Positions 55,605 to 63,533 of a stretch of 64,000 bases of DNA are shown here, piece by piece. This DNA is from an uncultured Oscillospiraceae bacterium (GTDB lineage: Bacteria; Bacillota; Clostridia; Oscillospirales; Oscillospiraceae). Where the stretch lies: positions 1 through 64,000 of the forward strand of contig CANRNU010000001.1 of NCBI GenBank assembly GCA_947632005.1. The letters are read 5' to 3'. How positions within the stretch are numbered: position 1 is the first letter of the stretch; every line of letters starts with the position of its first letter. Under the pieces are notes generated by a model. The model saw nothing but the letters and a program-made list of their open reading frames with translations, searched no databases and was not told the DNA's origin. The position numbers and the translations under genes were made by a program.

Positions 55605-55610
55605 CGCGTA

Positions 55611-56999
55611 TCACTCCATTTCCATCACGATCTTACGGAACAGCTCTCCCCGTTCCTCAAAATTCCGGAATCGGTCAAAGGAGGTGCTTGCCGGGCTCAT
55701 GAGCACCGTGTCCCCCGGCCTGGCCGCCGCCGCGGCCGCTTTTACCGTCTCGGTGAAATCCTCCATAACAAATATCTCCGGTGCGCCGGGCTTATATTCC
55801 GGCGCGGCCTCCACGGCGGCTTTGATCTTTCCCGCCGTCAGACCGGTGAGATAGAGCTTCTTCACATGGCGGCACACGGCGGGGCCCAGCGCGTCGAAGG
55901 GCACGCCCTTGTCCTTGCCTCCCGCCATGAGGATGATCTTCTCCTGAAAACACGCCAGCCCCGCCAGCGTTCTGTCCGGACTGGAGGCAATGGAGTCGTT
56001 GATATACGTCACGCCGTCCTTCACCCGCACGGTCTCCAGCCGGTGGGCCACGCCGGGGAAGGTCCGGGCCGTCTCCGCCATGATCTCCGGGCTCACCATG
56101 CCCCACACAGCCGCGAAGGCGGTCATCATGTTCTCCACGTTGTGCATGCCGGGGACGCGGATATCCGCCGCGGGCATGATCTGGGTCTCTTCGCCGTTCA
56201 CCAGGGCGCAAATCATCCCGTCCGGGCGCAGATACACCCCGGGCGAGACGGCTTCCCTTCTGCTGAACCACCAGACAAAGCTGTTGGCCTCCGCGGCGCA
56301 GGCGGCAGTGACGGCATTGTCCCGGTTCAGGACCAGCCGGGCATTCTGCCGCTGGTTTTTGAATATCTGTTTTTTCGCGTCGATATAATCCTGATAATCC
56401 CTGTGGATGTCCAGATGGTTGGGCGCCATGTTGGTGATGACCGCCACATCCGGCGAACAGTTCATGGAGTGGAGCTGGAAGGAGCTCAGCTCCAGCACGG
56501 CTGCGTCGCCGGGCTGGATCTTATCCACCTCCGCCAACAGCGGATGGCCGATGTTCCCCCCCAGCCAGACCGTCCTTCCCGCGGCCTCCAGGAGCCTGGC
56601 GATGACGGTGGTGGTGGTGGTCTTGCCGTCGGAGCCCGTCACAGCCAGGATGGGACAGGGGCAGAGCTGGAAAAACACTTCCATCTCGCTGGTCACCAGC
56701 GCCCCCCTCTCCGCCGCCCGGGCCAGCTCAGGCCGGAAGGGCAGGATGCTGGGGCTGCGGAAGATGACGTCTCCCTCCAGGCCCTCCAGGTAGTTCTCCC
56801 CCAGATGGAACTTAACGCCCTTTTCGCTGTAGGTCCTGTAAAAATCTCCCAGCGCATCGGGGCCGGACTTATCGTATACAGTGGTGTCGATCCCGGCTCC
56901 GGCCAGCAGCTCCACCAGGGGCCGGTTGGAAAGACCCGCTCCCAGTACGGCTGCCCGTTTTCCCCGGAGGGATGACAAATACTCTTTTAAAGTCAACAT
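55611..56999 (-). CDS. murD: UDP-N-acetylmuramoyl-L-alanine--D-glutamate ligase
   Basis: A 462-residue peptidoglycan precursor ligase. The N-terminal domain binds UDP (GAGLSNRPLVELL), the ATP site is VTGSDGKTTTT, and the C-terminal domain has the GGKDKGVPF motif. ATG at 56999 has GAGGT and lies about 20 nt downstream of the -10. It heads the murD-M42-M42 unit and is not in a dcw cluster here. Confidence 0.96.
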   Translation of the reverse strand: MLTLKEYLSSLRGKRAAVLGAGLSNRPLVELLAGAGIDTTVYDKSGPDALGDFYRTYSEKGVKFHLGENYLEGLEGDVIFRSPSILPFRPELARAAERGALVTSEMEVFFQLCPCPILAVTGSDGKTTTTTVIARLLEAAGRTVWLGGNIGHPLLAEVDKIQPGDAAVLELSSFQLHSMNCSPDVAVITNMAPNHLDIHRDYQDYIDAKKQIFKNQRQNARLVLNRDNAVTAACAAEANSFVWWFSRREAVSPGVYLRPDGMICALVNGEETQIMPAADIRVPGMHNVENMMTAFAAVWGMVSPEIMAETARTFPGVAHRLETVRVKDGVTYINDSIASSPDRTLAGLACFQEKIILMAGGKDKGVPFDALGPAVCRHVKKLYLTGLTAGKIKAAVEAAPEYKPGAPEIFVMEDFTETVKAAAAAARPGDTVLMSPASTSFDRFRNFEERGELFRKIVMEME

Positions 57000-57020
57000 A
57001 TGCACCTCGCGATCAAAGCC

Positions 57021-57049
57021 ATTATAGTACAACATCTTGTGGCTGGCAA
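57021..57049 (-). promoter_or_regulatory. Sigma-A promoter of murD
   Basis: TTGCCA, 17-nt spacer, TATAAT on the minus strand, placed after the rnpB terminator. Confidence 0.8.
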
Positions 57050-57076
57050 GAAACGAATCCCTACAAGAAGGTATAA

Positions 57077-57105
57077 AAAGAGACAGGAATCATTCCTGTC
57101 TCTTT
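57077..57105 (-). terminator. Terminator of rnpB
   Basis: A 13-bp stem (57077-57089 with 57093-57105) followed on the minus strand by TTTTTATAC; it lies just after the 3-prime end of the RNA. Confidence 0.9.
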
Positions 57106-57111
57106 GATAAT

Positions 57112-57460
57112 TGAGTTTTCCTGTAAGCCGGATTCTGTTAAAAATGGCCATCTATCTAGGCGCCGCGTTGCCGCTGCGCTCCAGCCACCTCCCCGGGGAG
57201 ACCGGGCCGGTCTGTGTTCCCCTCCACGGTGTTGCTCCGGATAGAGTTTACAGCAGCGCTCTGTCGCCAGGGCGCCGGGTGGTCTCTTACACCGCCTTTC
57301 CACCCTTACCGCGCAAAGAGCGCGGCGGTCTGTTTCTGTTGCACTCGTCCTGATGTCGCCATCGGCGGGCGTTACCCGTTATCCTTGCCCTATGGAGCCC
57401 GGACTTTCCTCACGCACAGCCTTTCGGCTCATGCCCGCGGCCATTCAGAAAACTCAGTTT
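57112..57460 (-). ncRNA. rnpB: RNase P RNA
   Basis: The catalytic RNA of RNase P. Read on the minus strand it has the universal 5-prime core GAGGAAAGTCCGGGCT (57396-57411) and the 3-prime core ACAGAATCCGGCTTAC (57123-57138); outer ends TGAGTTTTC and GAAAACTCA pair as helix P1. Its length of about 345 nt is normal. It begins about 20 nt after the yebC stop with no separate promoter visible, so it may be processed from a yebC transcript. Its modulator gene rnpM is also in the window. Confidence 0.95.
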
Positions 57461-57476
57461 TGACCTTCCTGGACGC

Positions 57477-58214
57477 TCAGTCCATATTCTCCCAGTTGTG
57501 CCAGACGTTCTGCACGTCGTCGTTGTCCTCGAACACGTCCAGCATCTTCTGCATGTTTTTCCGATCGCCTTCGGCGGTGAGGGTCACATAGGTCTGGGGG
57601 ACCATCTCCTCCTGGGCGGAATCCAGCTTGTAGCCGTGAGCGGTCATATAGTCCGCCACCGCGGCCACGTCCTCCGGCTTGGTATAGAGGGTGAACACGC
57701 CCTCCTCGGTCTCCATATCGTCGGCCCCGGCCTCCATGGCGTCCATGAGCACGGTGTCCTCGTCCAGGTCCCCGTCCTCGTTGTCCACCACGATGACGCC
57801 CTTCCGGTCAAAGGACCAGCTCACGCAGTTGGTGGGGCCCATGTTGCCGTTATATTTGTCGAAGCAGTGACGCACCTCACTGGCGGTGCGGTTGCGGTTA
57901 TCGGTCATGGCCTCCACGATGACGGCCACGCCGCTGGGGCCGTAGCCCTCGTAGGTGACAGACTCAAAGTTGGACGTATCGCCGCTGCCCAGAGCCTTGT
58001 CGATGGTGCGCTTGATGTTGTCGTTGGGCATGTTGGCGGCCTTGGCCTTGGCAATGACGGCGGCCAGACGCATATTGTTCTTCGGGTCGCCGCTGCCGCC
58101 CTCCTTCACCGCCACGATCATCTCACGGGCGATCTTGGTAAAGGCCTGGGCACGCTTGGCGTCGGCAGCGCCTTTTGTCTTCTGTATATTGTGCCATTTG
58201 GAATGTCCGGACAT
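57477..58214 (-). CDS. YebC/PmpR family protein
   Basis: A 245-residue protein of the YebC family, starting MSGHSKWHNIQ. Family members were described as transcription regulators and, more recently, as translation factors easing proline-rich stalls. All three domains are present. The ribosome binding site is CAGGGGGA. A strong promoter lies at 58250-58278. rnpB follows directly. Confidence 0.95.
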   Translation of the reverse strand: MSGHSKWHNIQKTKGAADAKRAQAFTKIAREMIVAVKEGGSGDPKNNMRLAAVIAKAKAANMPNDNIKRTIDKALGSGDTSNFESVTYEGYGPSGVAVIVEAMTDNRNRTASEVRHCFDKYNGNMGPTNCVSWSFDRKGVIVVDNEDGDLDEDTVLMDAMEAGADDMETEEGVFTLYTKPEDVAAVADYMTAHGYKLDSAQEEMVPQTYVTLTAEGDRKNMQKMLDVFEDNDDVQNVWHNWENMD

Positions 58215-58249
58215 GGTAGTTATCCCCCTGTATCGTTACGTTACAGGTC

Positions 58250-58278
58250 ATTGTAACACAATTTTCTTCCAATATCAA
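58250..58278 (-). promoter_or_regulatory. Sigma-A promoter of yebC
   Basis: TTGATA, 17-nt spacer, TACAAT on the minus strand. The leader holds a small hairpin, CCTGTA with TACAGG, next to the ribosome binding site. Confidence 0.8.
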
Positions 58279-58279
58279 C

Positions 58280-59782
58280 CTATCTGGCCTTGGGAATTAA
58301 AAGAAGTCCGGACTGCCGGTCCCCGTTGGCGGCGGCGATGGCCTCCACGGTAGAACGGTATTTCTTGGCAACGGCCCACATGTCCGCGCCCGGGTCCAGC
58401 CGCACCAGCCAGATGGACGGCGCCGCAGGCGCCGCGGCCCAGCCTTCCGCATCCTCCTCCATGCCCGCGACGGCGGCAATGGTCCGGCTCGTGACGGCCA
58501 CGGCGTCCATCTGCAGCACGGCCCGGATGTCCAGCGCGCCGGCTGCTGCCCCGCAGTATACGTCCGCCGCGGTGACAGATACGTTCTGCAGGGCGGTCCC
58601 CTCGGGGAGGTCCGTGGTGAATTCCGCCGCGAGCCTGCACCGGGCTGTGGTACAGCCGCCGTCCTCCTGCTGCAGGACAGCCCGGATGTTCACGGTGGTC
58701 CTGACGGCTGCTTCCTCCACCGTGACGCCGCCCACGGCGGCAGAGACGCACAGCACCTCTCCTGCGCCGCCCATCAGCTCCGCGCTGCCCGTCACCGTCT
58801 GACGCATGGACAGCGGCTGGGCCGCGCTCACCAGGGTCATCTCCTCCGTCCGGCCCATGAGCAGGGTCCGGTTGCTGTAAAGGTCCGCGATGTAGCTGAT
58901 CTGGCGGATCTGGCGGCATACCGCCTGGGCCACCAGATGCAGCTCTGCCTTCAGCTTTCCGTCCGCATCCTGCCGCTCCGGCAGGTCGATATACGCCCCG
59001 GTGAACATCAGCGTTATCCCCGCCGTCACGTCGGCGGCGTCGGTGCCCACCTCCATGATCTGGGAAAACTCCGTCTCATACCGGGCGGACCAGACCTTTC
59101 CCTCCTGGCCGCCCAGCAGCAGCGAGGTCCGGAGCCTGCCCCGGAACACCACCTTGCCGCTGACGTACTTGACATCCTCCAGGCTGGCGTCCACCCGCTG
59201 CATCACGATCCGATCCGGCCCGGTGCAGCCGGCGGGAAGCGGGTACTCGTCCGTCACCACAAAGGTCTTCTCCCGCACGTCTGCCACCGCCGCCATGGCG
59301 GCAGTCTTCGTCAGGATGTGGATGGAAGCGTTCTCCTCTTCCAGTCCCGACGCGATCTCCACGCATCGTTTCTGGTATACGGTGGCCTCACAGTCCACGT
59401 CCGCCCGGACAGACAGCTTCCGGGAGTTGACCATCCGGCCGTCGATGGCCCGGAGCCGCAGCCTGGCCACCGTCTGGCAGTCCTGGTCCGCGCCGGGAGC
59501 GTCCATGCGCACCTCGATGGGCATGACCAGGGATATGCTCTGTATGCCCCCGCCGCCCTCCGGCATATACATCACCGATACGCTCAGCGAGGCGGCAAGC
59601 GCCACCGCTCCCGCCTCGGTCTCCTTGCTTCGCAGCGTGATGACGCCGTCCGCGTCGATGACGGACGCCACGTCGGGCATGGCGTCCGGGACGATGCTCT
59701 CCGCCGTAAAATCCCGGCTCAGGCTCCCGGTCCACACCGGAGCCAGATGCTCGTACTGTTCCTTTTTCAGGGCTGTCTCCAT
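58280..59782 (-). CDS. sipL: SPOCS (DUF3794) and LysM domain protein, SipL-like
   Basis: A 500-residue protein with repeated SPOCS/DUF3794 domains (about 1-440) and a C-terminal LysM-like domain (LVRLDPGADMWAVAKKYRST at about 456-475). This is the layout of Clostridioides SipL, which binds SpoIVA through its LysM domain to assemble the coat; spoIVA is also in this window. ATG at 59782 follows CAAGGAG. A strong sigma-E-like promoter lies just upstream. Orthology to SipL is inferred from architecture. Confidence 0.85.
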   Translation of the reverse strand: METALKKEQYEHLAPVWTGSLSRDFTAESIVPDAMPDVASVIDADGVITLRSKETEAGAVALAASLSVSVMYMPEGGGGIQSISLVMPIEVRMDAPGADQDCQTVARLRLRAIDGRMVNSRKLSVRADVDCEATVYQKRCVEIASGLEEENASIHILTKTAAMAAVADVREKTFVVTDEYPLPAGCTGPDRIVMQRVDASLEDVKYVSGKVVFRGRLRTSLLLGGQEGKVWSARYETEFSQIMEVGTDAADVTAGITLMFTGAYIDLPERQDADGKLKAELHLVAQAVCRQIRQISYIADLYSNRTLLMGRTEEMTLVSAAQPLSMRQTVTGSAELMGGAGEVLCVSAAVGGVTVEEAAVRTTVNIRAVLQQEDGGCTTARCRLAAEFTTDLPEGTALQNVSVTAADVYCGAAAGALDIRAVLQMDAVAVTSRTIAAVAGMEEDAEGWAAAPAAPSIWLVRLDPGADMWAVAKKYRSTVEAIAAANGDRQSGLLLIPKAR

Positions 59783-59793
59783 GTTGCGCTCGC

Positions 59794-59819
59794 TCCTTGC
59801 ATGATTTTCTACGCAAGGA
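59794..59819 (-). promoter_or_regulatory. Hairpin hiding the ribosome binding site of the sipL-like gene
   Basis: TCCTTGC (59813-59819) pairs with GCAAGGA (59794-59800) on the minus strand; the latter contains the ribosome binding site. The 5-prime arm overlaps the -10 and lies upstream of the predicted start (about 59809). Confidence 0.6.
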
Positions 59820-59845
59820 TATGCCTGCCCGGCCCCGGATATGAC
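59816..59845 (-). promoter_or_regulatory. Sigma-E-like promoter of the sipL-like gene
   Basis: GTCATATC, 14-nt spacer, CATATCCT on the minus strand, the best sigma-E match in the window. It begins 4 nt after the stop of the small membrane protein gene. Confidence 0.75.
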
Positions 59846-59849
59846 AGAT

Positions 59850-60002
59850 TCAGCACCGCAGCAGCCAGACACCGCCGCAGACCAGCAGGAGCCCGCAGAC
59901 CAGCCACCAGAACCACGCGGGCAGTATCAGCGCCAGCAAAATGACCGTTCCCACACATACCGCCGCCCAGCCGCAGGCGCTTCCCCGTTTCCGTCTTCGC
60001 AT
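59850..60002 (-). CDS. Small membrane protein, 50 residues
   Basis: A short gene starting MRRRKRGSACGW and ending GGVWLLRC, found by reading the gap between rsgA and the sipL-like gene. A basic N-terminus is followed by two hydrophobic segments (about 13-29 and 31-48) with the motif PAWFWWL between them. The ATG at 60002 has GGGAGG with 8-nt spacing. It is probably a sporulation-associated inner membrane peptide, judged by its promoter and neighbour; no family function is known to me. Confidence 0.75.
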   Translation of the reverse strand: MRRRKRGSACGWAAVCVGTVILLALILPAWFWWLVCGLLLVCGGVWLLRC

Positions 60003-60007
60003 ACAAA

Positions 60008-60047
60008 CCGCCTCCCACCCATTCTATGGGCGGAAGGCGGCAAAGGT
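60008..60047 (-). promoter_or_regulatory. Sigma-K-like promoter inside a ribosome-site hairpin
   Basis: A 15-bp stem with two G-U pairs (60026-60040 with 60008-60022) and a 3-nt loop carries the ribosome binding site GGGAGG in its 3-prime arm. Across the loop lies CATAGAAT (60021-60028), with AC 17 nt upstream (60046-60047), a sigma-K-like pattern; a sigma-E -10 reading is also possible. The predicted start is near 60014-60016. Confidence 0.55.
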
Positions 60048-60048
60048 T

Positions 60049-60939
60049 CTATGGATTCTCTATCTCCCAGCGATTCAGCCTGGAGGACTCCTCGTATAGG
60101 CGCAGATAGGAGTTGTACCGGCTGGGATGGATGTGGCCCTGGCCGACTGCCTGACGCACCGCGCATCCCGGTTCGTTCCGGTGGGTACAGTCGTCGAAGC
60201 GGCATTGGTCCAGACAGGGCCTGAACTCCGGGAACAGGCCCGGCAGTTCCTCCGGCAGGATGGGCGCTTCCGTCTCATCGCCAAAGGAGGCGAAGCCGGG
60301 GGTGTCCGCGATCAGCGTTCCGCCGCCGATGTCGAACAGCTCTACATGGCGGGTGGTATGTCTGCCCCGGCCCAGCTTCTGGCTCACAGCGCCGGTGGGG
60401 ATGGCAAGACCGGGAGCGAGGGCGTTGAGAAGGGAGCTCTTGCCTACGCCGGAATTTCCGGTAAAGCAGCATATCTTCCCTGCCAGCGCCTCCCGCAGTG
60501 CTGCCACGCCTGCACTGGTCACGGCGCTGACGGGAAACACATCATAGCCGGTGCCGGCATATATCTCCCGCAGGCCGTCAGCCGGGTCCAGGTCGCACTT
60601 ATTGATCACGAGCATCACGCCGCAGCGGTTTTTCTCGCAGCGGACCGTGACCCGGTCCGCCAGATAGGGGTCCGTCACCGGCAGCGCGGCGGACAGCAGC
60701 ATGACCAGACTGTCCACATTTGCCACAGCCGGCCGGCCAAAGGCGTTTTTCCGGGGCAGGATCTCGTCAACGGCGCCGGTCCCGTCCGGATTCAGGGCGA
60801 TCCGGACCCGGTCGCCCACCAGAGGCGTGAGCCCGGCCCGGCGAAAACGGCCCCGGGCACGGCACTGGATGAGCGCGCTTTCCGTGCGTACGGAATAAAA
60901 TCCGCTCAGTGCCCGCACGATGACACCTTCCTGGTCCAA
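60049..60939 (-). CDS. rsgA: Ribosome small subunit-dependent GTPase A
   Basis: A 296-residue circularly permuted GTPase for 30S maturation. An OB domain comes first, then G4 NKCD, G1 GNSGVGKSSLLNAL and G3 DTPG, and a C-terminal zinc knuckle (CRFDDCTHRNEPGC). It follows prkC by 4 nt, the normal order in Firmicutes. Confidence 0.97.
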   Translation of the reverse strand: MDQEGVIVRALSGFYSVRTESALIQCRARGRFRRAGLTPLVGDRVRIALNPDGTGAVDEILPRKNAFGRPAVANVDSLVMLLSAALPVTDPYLADRVTVRCEKNRCGVMLVINKCDLDPADGLREIYAGTGYDVFPVSAVTSAGVAALREALAGKICCFTGNSGVGKSSLLNALAPGLAIPTGAVSQKLGRGRHTTRHVELFDIGGGTLIADTPGFASFGDETEAPILPEELPGLFPEFRPCLDQCRFDDCTHRNEPGCAVRQAVGQGHIHPSRYNSYLRLYEESSRLNRWEIENP

Positions 60940-60943
60940 TCCG

Positions 60944-62791
60944 TTACTCCACGGGAGGCGGCGCTTCGCCCTCCGGCGGCGCTACCGCCGCTATGTCGGG
61001 CGTGGGCGTCACGGCGGCGGTCGGACCGCTGCCGATGGTCAGGTAGACCTGGGTGCCGCTGACCACCTGGGTACCCCCTGCGTAGTTCTGGGACAGGACC
61101 TTGCCGCTGTCCTCGACGGAGGAGCTGACATAGGTGATCTGTTCCTCGGTGCAGATCAGGCCCTCTCTCTGCAGAGACAGCAGCGCGGCGGCCTTTTCCT
61201 TCCCCACCAGATCCGGGACATTCGTATAGGTGACCCGGGGACCGGCGCTGACGAACAGCGTGATGGTGCTGCCGCTGACCACAGGCTCACCCGGGGCCGG
61301 GTCAGAGTTGATGACGTAGTTCTCCGTGATGGAGTCGGACGCCTGCAGGGAGATGATCACGTTCATCCCCATGGACTGAAGCTCCACCTGCGCCTCCGTG
61401 AAGGGTTTGTTGACCAAGTCTGCCGGCAGCCGCTCCAGCTGGATGCCGGAACTGACGGTCAGCGTCAGGTCAATGCCGTCGGACACCACCATCCGGCTGG
61501 CGCCAGCCTCCGGCTCCTGCTCCATGATGATGCCCATCCGATGGGTGGGATCTGCCTTGTAGACGATCTTGAGGTTGTAGATCTCCTCCAGCCCCGTGTC
61601 GGAGGAGATATCGTCGATGTTCTTCCCCACGAAGGCGGGCACCTCCACGCGCACAGCGTCGGAGAAGATATCAACGAGCCAATACTGCCATACGAACACG
61701 AAAAGCCCCAGCGCGAAGGCGGTCACCAGGAAAAAGCCCAGCAGCGTACTGATGCTGTTGGCCCGTGCCCGCCGTCGGGCGTACCCCTCCCGGGACAGCT
61801 CGCCCGCCTTGCTGATACGGGGCACGTTCTTCCGCACCACATGGACCTCGTCCCGGATGATGCGCACGGGCTCCCGCCCCGCGTGATCCTCCGGCATGTC
61901 CTCCGCATCGCTGTCCGCGACCGGCGCGGACGTCTGGCCCCGCTCGATGCTCCGGCGGAAATCCTCCAGATCGGAGAGCATCTCGTCCGCCGAGGGGTAG
62001 CGGTCATCGGGCACCGGCTCCATGGCCCGCAGGGTGATGCCCTCCAGCTCCAGGGGGATGTCGGGGTCCAGCTCACTGGGCGCGTCGGGAATGACGGAGT
62101 ACTGCTGCACTGCCACCTGCTCCACCGTCTCCCCGTCAAAGGGCAGACGGCCTGTGAGCATCTCATACATGACCACGCCCAGGGAATAGATGTCGGAACG
62201 GGCGTCCACCGCCTCGCCCCGGGCCTGCTCCGGCGAGATATAGTGCACGCTCCCCAGCGCCTCATCGGCAGCCGCGTCCTCCGCGGACACGTTCTCCTCG
62301 ATCTGGGCGATGCCGAAATCGGCGATCTTGACCGTGCCGTCCCGGGGAAGCATGATGTTCTGGGGCTTGATGTCCATGTGGATGATGCCCCGGCTGTGGG
62401 CATGACTCAGGGCCCTAGCCACCTGGGAGGAGAAATACAGCACCTCCTGCCAGGAGAGCGCGCCCTTCCGCTTCATATACTGCTTCAGGTTGATGCCGTC
62501 CACATACTCCATGACGATGTATTCCGTGTCGCCGGATACCACCACGTCATAGACCGCGCGGATATTGGGATGGCTCAGCATCCCCACCGCCTGATATTCC
62601 TTGCGGAATTGTTTGCGGCTCTCCGCATCCATGGCCACATCGTCCCGCAGGACCTTTACGGCCACATCCCGCTGCAGCTGCTCGTCAAACGCCTTGTACA
62701 CCACGGCCATGCCGCCGATGCCAACGACAGATTCGATCTTATATCGGTCGTCCAGTGTTTTGCCGAGACGCCAGGTGACTTCATTTTCCAT
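60944..62791 (-). CDS. prkC: PASTA-domain serine/threonine kinase PrkC/PknB
   Basis: A 615-residue membrane kinase. The kinase domain (about 15-280) has the ATP Lys46 in VAVKVL and the catalytic Asp140, but the usual HRD is HMD, so it is a non-RD variant. A membrane segment lies at about 330-356, followed by three PASTA repeats that bind peptidoglycan fragments outside, and a Pro-rich end. It is paired with the phosphatase gene 1 nt upstream. Roles include spore germination and wall homeostasis in relatives. Confidence 0.96.
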   Translation of the reverse strand: MENEVTWRLGKTLDDRYKIESVVGIGGMAVVYKAFDEQLQRDVAVKVLRDDVAMDAESRKQFRKEYQAVGMLSHPNIRAVYDVVVSGDTEYIVMEYVDGINLKQYMKRKGALSWQEVLYFSSQVARALSHAHSRGIIHMDIKPQNIMLPRDGTVKIADFGIAQIEENVSAEDAAADEALGSVHYISPEQARGEAVDARSDIYSLGVVMYEMLTGRLPFDGETVEQVAVQQYSVIPDAPSELDPDIPLELEGITLRAMEPVPDDRYPSADEMLSDLEDFRRSIERGQTSAPVADSDAEDMPEDHAGREPVRIIRDEVHVVRKNVPRISKAGELSREGYARRRARANSISTLLGFFLVTAFALGLFVFVWQYWLVDIFSDAVRVEVPAFVGKNIDDISSDTGLEEIYNLKIVYKADPTHRMGIIMEQEPEAGASRMVVSDGIDLTLTVSSGIQLERLPADLVNKPFTEAQVELQSMGMNVIISLQASDSITENYVINSDPAPGEPVVSGSTITLFVSAGPRVTYTNVPDLVGKEKAAALLSLQREGLICTEEQITYVSSSVEDSGKVLSQNYAGGTQVVSGTQVYLTIGSGPTAAVTPTPDIAAVAPPEGEAPPPVE

Positions 62792-62792
62792 A

Positions 62793-63533
62793 TCAGGCGC
62801 CTCCTTTCTTAGGATAGATCACGATGGCGGTCACATTGTCCCGCGCCTCATTTTCGATAGCCTCCCGGACCAGGGTCCGGCAGGCGGATTCCGCGTCGTC
62901 CTCCGCCAGGAGCACACGGTGCAGTTCCGCATCCTCCAGGGCTTTTGTGAGCCCGTCCGAGCAGAGCAGGAACCGGTCTCCCGCCCGGATGGGGACGGTA
63001 AAGGCGTCGCTCTTGACGAACCGCTCGCTGCCCACGGCGCGGGTGATATACTTTCGTCGGGGATGGTGCCGGCCCTGGGCCTGGGTGATCTCCCCCCGGT
63101 CGATCATCTCCTGGACCACCGAGTGGTCCTTGGTGATCTGAACGATGCCGTCCTTGGCGATGCGGTAAGCACGGCTGTCGCCCACATTGACGAAATAGGC
63201 CGTCTCACCCTGCCAGTACCCGGCCACCAGCGTCGTGCCCATGCCGCCGTACTCCTCCGCCTGGCCGGCCAGACGGTAGACCTTGCGGTTGGCTGCATCC
63301 GCGGCCTGGCAGAGGATGTCGGCGGAGTCCTCCCCGTCCGACGCCTCCAGGGCGGCCCGGGCAAAGGCAAAAAACCGTCCCGCCGCCAGATCGCTGGCCA
63401 AAAGGCCGTGGACCTCGCCGCCCATGCCGTCGCACACCACGGCCAGGACCCCGTCCCGGACGGTGCCCACGTTGAAGGAATCCTGATTCTCCGCCCGAAA
63501 ACGGCCCTTGTCGCTCAGTCCAAAGAAATTCAT
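62793..63533 (-). CDS. stp: PP2C-family Ser/Thr phosphatase, PrpC/Stp type
   Basis: A 246-residue metal-dependent phosphatase that reverses PrkC phosphorylation. Motifs include RAENQDSFNVG, VVCDGMGGEVHG and ARDNVTAIVI, which carry the metal-binding Asp residues. Start overlaps rlmN by 4 nt. Confidence 0.97.
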   Translation of the reverse strand: MNFFGLSDKGRFRAENQDSFNVGTVRDGVLAVVCDGMGGEVHGLLASDLAAGRFFAFARAALEASDGEDSADILCQAADAANRKVYRLAGQAEEYGGMGTTLVAGYWQGETAYFVNVGDSRAYRIAKDGIVQITKDHSVVQEMIDRGEITQAQGRHHPRRKYITRAVGSERFVKSDAFTVPIRAGDRFLLCSDGLTKALEDAELHRVLLAEDDAESACRTLVREAIENEARDNVTAIVIYPKKGGA

